DNA of 64,000 nucleotides from Providencia sp. R33 (lineage in GTDB: Bacteria; Pseudomonadota; Gammaproteobacteria; Enterobacterales; Enterobacteriaceae), in the NCBI RefSeq assembly GCF_019343475.1, contig NZ_CP072453.1, forward strand, positions 620,001 through 684,000. The letters are read 5' to 3'. Below the pieces are notes generated by a model. It saw only the letters and a list, made by a program, of their open reading frames with translations, ran no database searches and had not been told where the DNA came from. Numbering within the stretch: position 1 is the stretch's first letter; the number at the start of each line of letters is the position of its first letter. Both the position numbers and the translations under genes were made by a program. Shown here piece after piece: positions 35,227 to 43,969 of the stretch.

Positions 35227-36245
35227 AATGCCCCCTGTAAAAGTTGATCATAGACGCTAAGTGGATGCTGTAGACTTTCAAATGGCATCGGCATTGTATT
35301 TATCCTCTGATAGCCATAAACATTGCCAAACTTTATCGGCAATGGCAGTAAGCCATTCTGCTCTGTGATTAATCGTTGGTTCGGTACTTCACCAGTTGTA
35401 CCGTGGACTCTTGCATTGGCAACTTGAGTCAACCAGTAACCGATATAACCATTTGCAGTTTGGACATCGAGTTGTAACTCTGACATCCTTAATGTTGCTT
35501 GTAATGGCACAACAAAGCTTGATTTTAGGTAACGGTTAAAACGTTCAACTTTCCCCTTTGTTTTAGCGCGATAAGGACGACAAACGGTTAGGTTAAAACC
35601 ATAATCCTGAGCAAGAGATAAAAGTTTAGGGTTCCAACGATGCTCTCCTATTCGGTAAGCATCACGCTCAAGGATGATCGCCTTTGCGTTATCAAAAAGG
35701 ACTTCATGAGGAACACCACCAAAAAACTCGAAACTACGTACCAATCCATCAATCCACGCATCAGTTCGTTCATTGTCATAAAAATGAACATAACTGGCGC
35801 GAGAATAACCAAGCGTTGCAACAAAGGCCTTTAATGCCTGTTTACCTCGCCGAATAATGGTAAAATCAACTTGCAATTGCTTTCCTGGCTCTGTTTCAAA
35901 TCGCACAAGTGGCTCAGGCAATGCTTTAGGTTTTAAAGCTGCAAGATATCCACTCAATATTCGACGTTTTCCTTGATACCCCAAAGCAAGGAGTTCTTCA
36001 TAAAGAACGGATGCAGGTATCCAATCAGGATGAGCCGCATCAATCCGAGACTGAATATAATCTTTAAATGGATCCAATTTACTTGGTCGATGAGCTTTAC
36101 GCTGATAAACAGGTTTTGTATCAGTACGTTGCAAATACTTTTTAATAGTATTGCGCGCTAGACCTGTTTCACGAGCAATCCTTTTGATCGATTTGCCCTG
36201 TTGTTTGAGAACTTTTATCGTCACAACCCTCTCCTGAGTTAACAT
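35223..36245 (-). CDS. istA: IstA-type transposase of the IS21 element
   Basis: A 340-residue DDE transposase. The N-terminal helix-turn-helix has KQGKSIKRIARETGLARNTI and the catalytic core gives LQVDFTIIRRGK (first Asp), EVLFDNAKAI (second Asp) and KGKVERFNRYLKSSF (Glu). It is somewhat shorter than the classical IS21 IstA (about 390 residues) but matches the compact branch of the family. No frameshift is seen. Confidence 0.92.
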   Translation of the reverse strand: MLTQERVVTIKVLKQQGKSIKRIARETGLARNTIKKYLQRTDTKPVYQRKAHRPSKLDPFKDYIQSRIDAAHPDWIPASVLYEELLALGYQGKRRILSGYLAALKPKALPEPLVRFETEPGKQLQVDFTIIRRGKQALKAFVATLGYSRASYVHFYDNERTDAWIDGLVRSFEFFGGVPHEVLFDNAKAIILERDAYRIGEHRWNPKLLSLAQDYGFNLTVCRPYRAKTKGKVERFNRYLKSSFVVPLQATLRMSELQLDVQTANGYIGYWLTQVANARVHGTTGEVPNQRLITEQNGLLPLPIKFGNVYGYQRINTMPMPFESLQHPLSVYDQLLQGAL

Positions 36246-36337
36246 TGAAAAGCGGCCTCACAAGTAAAACCGCTATATTACGTCAGGGGTCAAGATTCAA
36301 TTGCCAATATGGGGTCATTTTTACACTGCCAGTAACA

Positions 36338-36341
36338 CTAC
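36338..36341. repeat. right copy of the IS21 target-site duplication
   Basis: CTAC immediately after the right IS end, matching 34379-34382. Confidence 0.75.
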
Positions 36342-36465
36342 TTCAAAATCATCTAACATGCCGATTAAATTGATTAATCTAAGTCTGGCTGCTATCGCTG
36401 GTGGCCTTCTATTAACTAAATATCGGAACACCTGGTAGGGGGGATATGCGTATACATGAAAAATA

Positions 36466-36856
36466 CTCAACGCCACAGTAACTGCATCCTTGATGCTGAA
36501 AAAGCTTGGTCAACTATTCACAATAGAATGGACTAAATAAAGGTGAGGCTCGTAATACACTGGCGCATGCAGTATTTATGCATCGGTGGGATAGAAAACT
36601 GGAGAGTCAAAGCTATCGAGCAAGTGTTCTAACTCGGTTAATAGTGGCTATTTCGCTGTGGAATACTGTTTATATGGAAAGTACAGTTGATGCCCTAAAG
36701 CGTAAAGGATTTAAATTCAACGAATAATTACTGTCACACTTATTACCATTAGGTTGGGAACACATCAATCTGACAGGTGATTATATTTGGAAGAGCAACC
36801 GAATGCTTGCTTTAGGTAGGTTTCATCGACTGATAACAGCCAAAGGGAAAAATTAA
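36466..36856 (+). pseudogene. decayed C-terminal fragment of a Tn3-family transposase
   Basis: Two reading frames together give the C-terminus of a Tn3-type TnpA. First comes ATVTASLMLKKLG (from about 36472). After a shift, NKGEARNTLAHAVF (from 36536), RASVLTRLIVAISLWNTVYM, and, past an in-frame TAA at 36724, LLSHLLPLGWEHINLTGDY up to a stop at 36854. The patterns NKGEARN-x-LA, WNTVY and PLGWEHINLTGDY are diagnostic of the family. At least one frameshift and one nonsense codon make it inactive. It lies between the IS21 element and the fimbrial operon. Confidence 0.85.
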
Positions 36857-37253
36857 GTGATTGATAAAAAATAAGATTAACAGCATTTATTTTGTATGCG
36901 GTAAATAGACGTTATTTAAAAAATAGTAAAAATAAACAGAAAATAGTGGTTTATTACCTTAGAAAGTATTACAGAATATTTCTACTCAAATTAGGTTATA
37001 TCATTGATTTAAATAAATAATATGACTTATTATTATTTTTTAAAGTGTGATAATTTAACATTTTTCACTTATTTGGATACACACTAAAGGTGTATTTGTC
37101 ATTAATTACATTGTATCTTATTTTCATACCAAGTCGGTGGTTAAAACTTAAATAATTATATTAGTTAGATGATTGATTTAATTAATCTCAACTAATCTAA
37201 ATTAAACTCTGATTTATGAAATTTAAAATCAATATTTTAATGAGGTTACACAC
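36857..37253. other. promoter region of the main fimbrial operon
   Basis: About 400 very AT-rich bases between the Tn3 relic and the major subunit. A small ATACAC/GTGTAT inverted repeat lies at 37077-37095. The fimbrial promoter must lie here, downstream of both mobile elements. No flanking inverted repeats or recombinase gene that would indicate an invertible switch were seen. Confidence 0.5.
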
Positions 37254-37817
37254 ATGTCAATTTTAAAAAAAATAACGCCTGTATTTATTGTTTCTAGCAT
37301 CCTGTTAAGCCCTTCGGTATTTGCTGCAAGTCAAGGCGCAATGGTTACATTTGAAGCTATGGTTCGTACCGCTAGCTGTACTGTTTCATCAACTACTGAA
37401 GGGGCGATGGTTAATTGGGGTGTTTTTACAACGCAAGAGTTAGCCGACAAAGAAGCTGGTAGTGAGCTCGGTAATACAAAAGATTTTAATTTAATGCTGA
37501 CTGATTGCTCCGCGGAAAATGCAGATGGAGATTCAACAGTTCATGTTCATGCATCAGGCTCTGCATCTGCTTTTAATCCAAACTTATTTGCAAACTCTGC
37601 TGCCAAATCATTAGCGGTGAAATTAGAAGCTACATCCGCGGATAATAGTCCAGTTGATGTTAAACCAAATAGAGATGCGTCAGTTTCTATCGTGGATACA
37701 CTGAAAGATAAAGGTTTTGCAATTATACCTATGAAAGCATCATTGATTATGGTGAACAAAGCTGTTGTTGGCGATAGCTTAAAAGTACCTGTAACATTTA
37801 CAGTCTCTTATAACTAA
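37254..37817 (+). CDS. major fimbrial subunit (pilin)
   Basis: A 187-residue exported pilin. Signal peptide ends at SVFA-A (about residue 24). The mature part has the N-terminal donor strand (SQGAMVTFEAMVRTAS), a disulfide pair in RTASCTVSS and LTDCSAEN, and the C-terminal strand VPVTFTVSYN with the penultimate-Tyr pattern of chaperone-usher subunits. As first gene, followed by two hairpins and then the chaperone, it is the likely shaft subunit. The alanine- and serine-rich surface region (residues 95-140) is typical of variable pilins. Confidence 0.85.
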   Translation: MSILKKITPVFIVSSILLSPSVFAASQGAMVTFEAMVRTASCTVSSTTEGAMVNWGVFTTQELADKEAGSELGNTKDFNLMLTDCSAENADGDSTVHVHASGSASAFNPNLFANSAAKSLAVKLEATSADNSPVDVKPNRDASVSIVDTLKDKGFAIIPMKASLIMVNKAVVGDSLKVPVTFTVSYN

Positions 37818-37843
37818 AATGAAAAATACAGCTATTATAAAAA

Positions 37844-37872
37844 CGCAGCTATTATTAAGTGTAATAGCTGCG
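37844..37872 (+). promoter_or_regulatory. hairpin 1 after the major pilin gene
   Basis: An 11-bp perfect stem CGCAGCTATTA/TAATAGCTGCG with a 7-nt loop and no T-run. This suits an mRNA-stabilising or attenuating structure better than a full terminator. Confidence 0.75.
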
Positions 37873-37889
37873 CTAGAGAAGGATTGACT

Positions 37890-37927
37890 TAGGTATTACA
37901 AACACTCAAAATGATTTGTAATACCTA
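37890..37927 (+). promoter_or_regulatory. hairpin 2 after the major pilin gene
   Basis: A 13-bp perfect stem TAGGTATTACAAA/TTTGTAATACCTA with a 12-nt loop, 17 nt after hairpin 1. No T-run follows. Together they separate the highly needed pilin from the assembly genes. Confidence 0.75.
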
Positions 37928-38038
37928 TGCTGTAAGGGTAAATAAAAAGAGTTAGGTAATTATACATAACAAATAAATTAGCCGTTAATTAAGTGATTGT
38001 GGTTAAAATTTATATTGGCTTGAGGGTTGGAAATAACA

Positions 38039-38743
38039 ATGAGATCACAAACAGCAAAAATCGCCATTGTATCGAGTTTATTCATGTCCATGATGCCAAT
38101 GTTGCTTTGGGGTAAAGGTGTAAGCCTTGATGCAACACGTATTATTTACCCTCAAGGTGAAAAAAGTGTTTCAGTGACTATCAAGAATAGTGATCCGCAA
38201 GTGACTTATTTAAGCCGTTCATTCATCGCTGATGAACGTGATAAACCGAATAAATCATTTGAGGTAACACCACCAGTCTTCAAGATAACTCCAGGAATGA
38301 AGCAGGATGTTCGGATTATCAGTAAAAATAGTGCGTTGCCAGCAGATAGGGAAACGTTATTTTATTTTCATACTACGATGATCGCGGGGCAAAATGAGCA
38401 AGTGGAAGGGGATGCTTTAAATATTGGTTATGATCATGTTTTAAAAATGTTTTATCGCCCCAAAAACCTTGGAATGACGTCTGCGAAAGCACAAGAGTCA
38501 CTTAAATTTTCGGTTAAAGGTTCAGCGCTCAATGTTTCGAATGACTCACCTTACTATATTAATTTAGCGCAAATTAAAATTAATAATCAGCGTATTGATA
38601 TGAGTATGGCAAAAGGAAACACAATGATTCCACCTTTCTCATCAATAAGTTACCCTCTATCTTCAAGTGTGAAAACAGGGATGGTGACTTGGCGAGTCAT
38701 TACTGATTTAGGTGGGACAAATGAATTTAACATCAAAATTTAG
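38039..38743 (+). CDS. periplasmic fimbrial chaperone 1 (PapD type)
   Basis: A 234-residue PapD-family chaperone that caps pilin subunits by donor-strand complementation. It shows a signal peptide, the first-domain pattern ATRIIYPQGEKSVSVTIKNS, FEVTPPVFKI, the LPADRETLFYFH segment with the conserved acidic/Arg cleft, KMFYRPK, and the second-domain NDSPYYINL. The start is ATG 38039 behind GGAAATAACA; the frame opens at a TTG four codons earlier. It overlaps the next gene by 23 bp. Confidence 0.88.
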   Translation: MRSQTAKIAIVSSLFMSMMPMLLWGKGVSLDATRIIYPQGEKSVSVTIKNSDPQVTYLSRSFIADERDKPNKSFEVTPPVFKITPGMKQDVRIISKNSALPADRETLFYFHTTMIAGQNEQVEGDALNIGYDHVLKMFYRPKNLGMTSAKAQESLKFSVKGSALNVSNDSPYYINLAQIKINNQRIDMSMAKGNTMIPPFSSISYPLSSSVKTGMVTWRVITDLGGTNEFNIKI

Positions 38744-39302
38744 CCACAAAGCAAAAAGCATACTGATGCTATTAGCACTAGGCAGTATTAGTGGTGGTGT
38801 GTATGCAATAAGTGAACAAGATCAACAAATTGACTTAATTGTGAAGGGCAAAGTTTCAAAAGGAACTTGCTCTTTTGCATTTTCTAACAAGGTTGTTGAG
38901 TTTACTAAACCACTAGTCTCAGCAGACATTGGTGATGTTATGGATGCAACTACACCTACTGAGCCGTTTACTATTCAATATATTTGCCAAGACTACACGG
39001 ATGATGTGATCCCTGATTTACAGGTATCAATAAAAGCAGATGGTAACTCCAATACTTTAAATGAAAAGCTATTTCCTAAAAATAATATTACAAATGCAGC
39101 CTTTACTTTGTCCCAATGTAATATTGTGAATACAGACTGTTCACTTGTTGATTTTTTTAATAATAATACAGAGATCGACTTTCCTGTTCACAATGGTGAA
39201 AATGAAAAATATTTTCAAGCTAAGGTTGTTAAATTAGATGGTTCACCAATAAAATCAGGAAAATTAAGTGCTAGTGTAATTTTTTCATTTGTGCAGCCAT
39301 AA
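38721..39302 (+). CDS. minor fimbrial subunit 1
   Basis: A 193-residue exported pilin-like protein. It has a signal peptide ending near GGVYA, a cysteine pair in KGTCSFAF and IQYICQDYT, and a C-terminal donor-receiving strand LSASVIFSFVQP. The start overlaps the chaperone 3' end by 23 bp with GGTGGG as ribosome site, so translation is probably coupled. Likely an adaptor or tip-proximal subunit; exact position in the fibre cannot be told. Confidence 0.78.
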   Translation: MNLTSKFSHKAKSILMLLALGSISGGVYAISEQDQQIDLIVKGKVSKGTCSFAFSNKVVEFTKPLVSADIGDVMDATTPTEPFTIQYICQDYTDDVIPDLQVSIKADGNSNTLNEKLFPKNNITNAAFTLSQCNIVNTDCSLVDFFNNNTEIDFPVHNGENEKYFQAKVVKLDGSPIKSGKLSASVIFSFVQP

Positions 39303-39314
39303 GAAGAAGCAATC

Positions 39315-39851
39315 ATGAAGCATTTAATGAAATTATCAATATTCTTTTCGTCACTTTTAGCTCCTTTACTTAGTGTTGCCAGTAATTCAGCCGTTTTTGA
39401 TTTTAATATCAACATTATGGCTCAGATGTGTAAAATTTCAATTGTGGGCACATCATTAAATGAAATTGATTTTGGTAATATCACTGTTGCAGATATTCGA
39501 GCGCATAAAGTCCAGCCTATTCAAACTAAAATAGTTTTAAGTGACTGTGCAACAAATAATTTTATAGGTGCGTATGTGAAAATATCCCCTAAAAATTATT
39601 TAGACTCGATTACATTTATTGATGACCCAGCCAAAGGTTTTGGGATTAGTTTTTCAGAACAAAATAATATTGTGAACTCTTCTTCAATGGCGGATTTCTT
39701 TGAAAAAGAAAGCCAAGTTTGGACTAATATTAATGAAAATCAACTTGATAAAACACTTTATACCTATGTAAGGTGCCAAACTGGGAGTGAATGTTCACCA
39801 CAAGTGGGGGATTTTCAATCTACGGTCACATTTTCATTTGTTATTGATTGA
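39315..39851 (+). CDS. minor fimbrial subunit 2
   Basis: A 178-residue exported pilin-like protein with a signal peptide (ending PLLSVAS), a Cys in QMCKISIVG paired with SDCATNNF, an extra pair in VRCQTGSECSP, and the C-terminal TVTFSFVID strand. It lies 12 bp after minor subunit 1. The short length fits an adaptor or initiator subunit. Confidence 0.78.
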   Translation: MKHLMKLSIFFSSLLAPLLSVASNSAVFDFNINIMAQMCKISIVGTSLNEIDFGNITVADIRAHKVQPIQTKIVLSDCATNNFIGAYVKISPKNYLDSITFIDDPAKGFGISFSEQNNIVNSSSMADFFEKESQVWTNINENQLDKTLYTYVRCQTGSECSPQVGDFQSTVTFSFVID

Positions 39852-39862
39852 ATGAGGAATAA

Positions 39863-40573
39863 ATGAAGCGCTTATGGTTTTCTTTATTAGTGGTTTGTAG
39901 TGCGGTATTAGTGCAAAGTCAGGGGATGGCCGAAGGGATCCGTCTAGAACAAACCCGTGTCATTTTTAGTGGTGATACGAATAACCAAACTGTGACCATA
40001 GTTAATGATGATGACTCGCCTTATTTAATCCAATCGGGTGTGACAAAGAGTGTTGACGGCGGGAAGAGTCATTATTTTGTCGTTACACCACCTTTGTTTA
40101 GAATTGATGCAAATACTAAATTTAGTTTACGTCTCTTTCTAAAAAATAAAAGTGAGCTAGCAACAGATCAAGAATCTATTTTTTATTTAAACACTAGGGC
40201 TATCCCAGCGACAAACTCGATGGAGAGCACTCCAAATAATGCGAAGCTTGTTTTTGTGACAAATATTATTATTAAGTTGATATATCGACCTAGTGATTTA
40301 AGCGTGCCGAGTGATAATAGCTTTAAGCAAGTTGAATTAGAAAGGCAAGGAACCAAATGGCAATTTACTAACCCAACGCCTTATTATATGACTTTAGTAA
40401 ATATAAAAATAAATAATAAGCCATATAAGCGCAGCATATTGATAGCTCCTTTTAGCCAAACGAAGCTCGAAGGTGTAGAAAAAGATATTAGCGAGGGTCA
40501 GTGGCAAATGTTGAATGACTATGGTGGAACGACTCCGATATATTCTAAAAACCGCCAAGATGTTAATAATTAA
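39863..40573 (+). CDS. periplasmic fimbrial chaperone 2 (PapD type)
   Basis: A 236-residue PapD-family protein with a signal peptide, LEQTRVIFSGDTNNQTVTI at the first strands, VVTPPLFRID, the DQESIFYLNTRAIP segment and KLIYRPSDL. It is divergent from chaperone 1, so it is not a recent duplicate. It probably serves a particular minor subunit. Eleven bases after minor subunit 2; AATGAGGAA supplies the ribosome site. Confidence 0.86.
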   Translation: MKRLWFSLLVVCSAVLVQSQGMAEGIRLEQTRVIFSGDTNNQTVTIVNDDDSPYLIQSGVTKSVDGGKSHYFVVTPPLFRIDANTKFSLRLFLKNKSELATDQESIFYLNTRAIPATNSMESTPNNAKLVFVTNIIIKLIYRPSDLSVPSDNSFKQVELERQGTKWQFTNPTPYYMTLVNIKINNKPYKRSILIAPFSQTKLEGVEKDISEGQWQMLNDYGGTTPIYSKNRQDVNN

Positions 40574-40582
40574 GGGAATTCA

Positions 40583-41359
40583 ATGCATAAGCAAACCCTG
40601 TATTTCATTCAGTTTTTATTTTGTCTTTTGTTTAGTAGCCTAAGTTTTTTCACATTAGCGGCGGATAACGGCATCAAATTTTCTTTACAACGTTTAACGT
40701 ATGTTTCGGGTGAAAAAAGCCTTTCAGTTAGCTTAAGAAATACCGATAGTAGCCCTTATTTGGTACAAGCGAATATGAAGTGGTTAGATGAAAAAACGGG
40801 TTTAAGTATTGTTGAGAAAAAAGAAAAAATACCGTTTTTAGTGACTCCTCCGCTCTATAAAATTTCACCTGATGAATACTATAGTTGGCGGCTTTTTTTC
40901 TCTGGTCATAAAGACCAATTGCCAAATGATAGGGAAAGTGTATTTCTTATTCAATTGAAAATAATTCCCTCTACGGAGCCTTCACAGGAACCGTTGCAAT
41001 TTACGGTGATGCGTGCATTACTATTTAAAGTATATTATCGTCCTAACATTTTGAAAGATATAAAATTAGTTGATGTAGCAAAACAACTTAGTTTTCGCCA
41101 AGAAGGTGAACGATTAATTGTTAAAAACAATACAGCAATATATGCAACCTTTAATTCATTGTCTGTCGGGAACTACCATTTAAAAGATGAGCAATTATAT
41201 GTGTCTGTTGCGCCTTTTAGCGAGCAAGAATACATACTCCCTAAAGGCGTAACGGGTTCTGTTGCATGGGATATTCTGGATGAAAATATTTTTCCTACAG
41301 AAAAAAATACAATAGAACTTAATAATAATAAAGTGCTAAAGCAGCCATTAAAGGAATGA
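40583..41359 (+). CDS. periplasmic fimbrial chaperone 3 (PapD type)
   Basis: A 258-residue third PapD-like chaperone in the same operon. Signal peptide, then LQRLTYVSGEKSLSVSLRN, FLVTPPLYKISPDEYYSWRL, LPNDRESVFLIQLKIIP and LLFKVYYRPN. It carries a longer C-terminal tail (about 20 residues ending QPLKE) than the other two. It lies 9 bp after chaperone 2 and 25 bp before the usher start. Three chaperones for one usher is more than the usual one or two. Confidence 0.85.
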   Translation: MHKQTLYFIQFLFCLLFSSLSFFTLAADNGIKFSLQRLTYVSGEKSLSVSLRNTDSSPYLVQANMKWLDEKTGLSIVEKKEKIPFLVTPPLYKISPDEYYSWRLFFSGHKDQLPNDRESVFLIQLKIIPSTEPSQEPLQFTVMRALLFKVYYRPNILKDIKLVDVAKQLSFRQEGERLIVKNNTAIYATFNSLSVGNYHLKDEQLYVSVAPFSEQEYILPKGVTGSVAWDILDENIFPTEKNTIELNNNKVLKQPLKE

Positions 41360-41384
41360 CATCATTAGATATGATGGTAATAAA

Positions 41385-43969
41385 ATGACAAACATCCATT
41401 ATAAGACATATTCATTATGCTTAATTTTACTGTTGCCTGTTTTCAGCCGTGGTGATGTATATTTTGACCCAAGTTTACTTGATGAGCAGTTAGGGATTGA
41501 TCCAAATGAGGTAGACTTAAGCCATTTTTCACAAGAGGGTAGTGTACCGACAGGAACATATACAATGTTGGTATATGTTAACCAAGAATTAAAGGGAGAG
41601 TATTCGCTTACGTTCGTTTCTGGTGAAAATAATAAGGTCGTACCTGAATTCACACCTCGATTTTATCTTTAATTGGGGTTAAGGTGGATAGTTTACCCAC
41701 GTTACGGGAATTACCTGAAGATAGCATAGTCACTGATTTACATCGTTATATTCCTGACTCATCAGTGAGTACAGACCTTTCAAATGTCAGTGTGAATATT
41801 AGTATCCCACAAATTGCTATGGTACAAACAGCGAATGGATACATTGACCCTTCATTACTAGACGACGGGATCCCTGCATTGATGACAAATTATATGTTCA
41901 GTGCAAATCATGCAGTCAATGATTCATTTCTTTCTCGCAAGCAAAAAAGTGACAATTTATTTGCGAGTTTTCATATGGGAGCAAACGCTGGGCCTTGGCG
42001 TTTACGTTCAAATATGACTCATACTTATAATCGCCAAAGTGGAAGCCAGCGAAGCGATACTTATAGTGATAATAATTTTTCGAATACGTATGTTTCGCGT
42101 AATTTATATGCCATTCGCTCTGATTTGTTAATAGGCGAAAATACAACTAATGGCGATATTTTTAATTCAATTCCATTTAAGGGGATTAAATTACATTCTA
42201 ATGAGCAGATGTTGCCTGACAGTTTGAGAGGGTTTTCCCCTGATGTGAATGGCATTGCTCAATCAAATGCCCAGGTGACTATTCGCCAAAATGGTTATGT
42301 TATTTATCAAACCTATGTCGCTCCTGGCCCATTTAGTATTAAAGATTTAGCGACGGGGAGCAATTCTGGCACTTTAGATGTCACGATAAAAGAAGAAGAT
42401 GGGTCGGAAAGAACATTTACTGTGGCATTTGCCTCTTTACCTGTAATGCAACGCCCTGGTGGTTGGAAATATGAATTAACTGGTGGGCATTATGATGGTG
42501 GGATTACGGTTGGATCAAGGCAATCTGATTTTGTTTTAGTAACAGGAAGTTACGGATTACCTAGCGATATTACAGTGTATGGCGGTACATTAATTGCAAA
42601 TGATTATAACTCGTTTGTTTCGGGTGTTGGGTTATCACTTGGTAATATCGGTGCAATTTCAACGGATGTAACGTTTGCGCAAGCTAAACTTGATAATAAT
42701 GATATTAACAAAGCACAAGCTTATCGGGTCCGTTATTCTAAGAATGTCAATACAACAAATACCTCTATTGACGTCTCTGCAACGCGTTATTCATCAAAAG
42801 ACTATTATTCTTTTAGTGATTTTAATAATTTAAATTATCGACTGAAAGAGGATATTGCACCGTGGTTAGCATCAAGGGAAAAAAATCAATATTCTTTATC
42901 ATTATCTCAACCACTGAATGATTATGGCAATATTTACCTATCTGCTAGCCAATATGAGTATTGGGATCAAGCACAAAATATGGTTCAGTTGTCCACAGGG
43001 TATAATAATTCGATTAAAAATATATCTTACAGTGTGAATTACAGTATTGACCGCGTAAAAAATAAAGAGCGATGGCCTGAAAATAGGCAATTGAGTTTTA
43101 ACGTTAGTGTGCCATTAAGTGTCTTTTCAAAGAGTCCTATAATACAAGATATTAGCAGTACATATTCAATTAGCCATGATAATAAAGGTAAGACTAACCA
43201 TCAAGCGGGTATCAGCGGCAGCATGTTATCAAATAGATTGACCTATGGTATCTCTCAAGGATGGGGAAATCAGGGGCAAAATCACAATGGTTCTATCTAT
43301 ACTAATTATTCAGGAAGCCAAGGGACTGCATCAGCAGGTTATAATTACTCAAAAGACTACTATTCCATTAATGCGGGTTATAACGGTGGGGTTGTGGCTT
43401 ATTCCGATGGCATTATTTTCGGTCGCACAATGAGTAATAGTATTGCCATCATTGAAGCAGAAGGAGCACAAGGAACATCGCTAACGGCCAGCAATACACA
43501 AATAAATAAGCAAGGTAAAGCTGTTTACCCTTATTTAGCGGATTACTCAAAAAATACGGTTAGCTTAAATGTAAATACATTGCCAAATGATGTAACACTA
43601 CAACAAACCTCGACCAGTATATACCCAACAGCAGGGGCTGTTGTTAAGGTGAAGTTTAATACGCGTGTTGGTTATCAGGCATTGATTAATTTAGTTTCTG
43701 AAAACAACGTGGTGCCATTTGGTGCCGTTGCATCCTTAATGTCGGATAATACGACGCAGACTGAAAATACTGGATTGGTTGGTGATGATGGAATGTTATA
43801 TATGAGTGGATTACCTGACGCTGGTATATTACACATTCAGTGGGGGAAGAATGACAAGCAAAGTTGTCAGGCTTCTTTTAGTGGATTAGAGAACATGGAA
43901 CTTACTGCCGATAACCCAATCAGAACATTTGCAATAAATTGTAGACCTGCAGGGGGAAAATACCCATGA
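41385..43969 (+). pseudogene. outer-membrane fimbrial usher, split by a one-base frameshift
   Basis: The usher threads chaperone-subunit complexes through the outer membrane. The first 95 codons (41385-41672) give the signal peptide and the start of the N-terminal domain (VYFDPSLLDEQLG, VPTGTYTMLVYVN), then stop at a TAA at 41670. The rest resumes one base back: from LIGVKVDSLPTLREL onward through the barrel, plug (about GFSPDVNGIAQSNAQVTIRQ) and C-terminal domain (CQASFSGL...INCRP) to 43969. One extra T in the TTT run at 41668-41670 would restore a single frame of about 860 residues, the normal usher size. Either inactive, phase-off, or an assembly error. Confidence 0.85.

Larger units (their letters stand above)
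34383..36337 (-). mobile_element. intact IS21-family insertion sequence
   Basis: A 1955-bp element with istA and istB on the minus strand. The ends are imperfect inverted repeats: TGTCAATGGCAG at the left and, read from the other strand, TGTTACTGGCAG at the right. Each leads into TAA-x-x-x-TGACCCC about 20 bp in. A second repeat copy lies inside each end, containing TTGGCAATT and GACCCC, giving the multiple terminal repeats typical of IS21. A 4-bp CTAC duplication flanks it. Both genes are full length, so the element may be active. Confidence 0.9.

Noticed and set aside
41385..43969. Programmed -1 frameshifting to produce the usher
   Set aside because: The junction lacks a canonical slippery heptamer, and no usher is known to need one; a deleted T explains it more simply.
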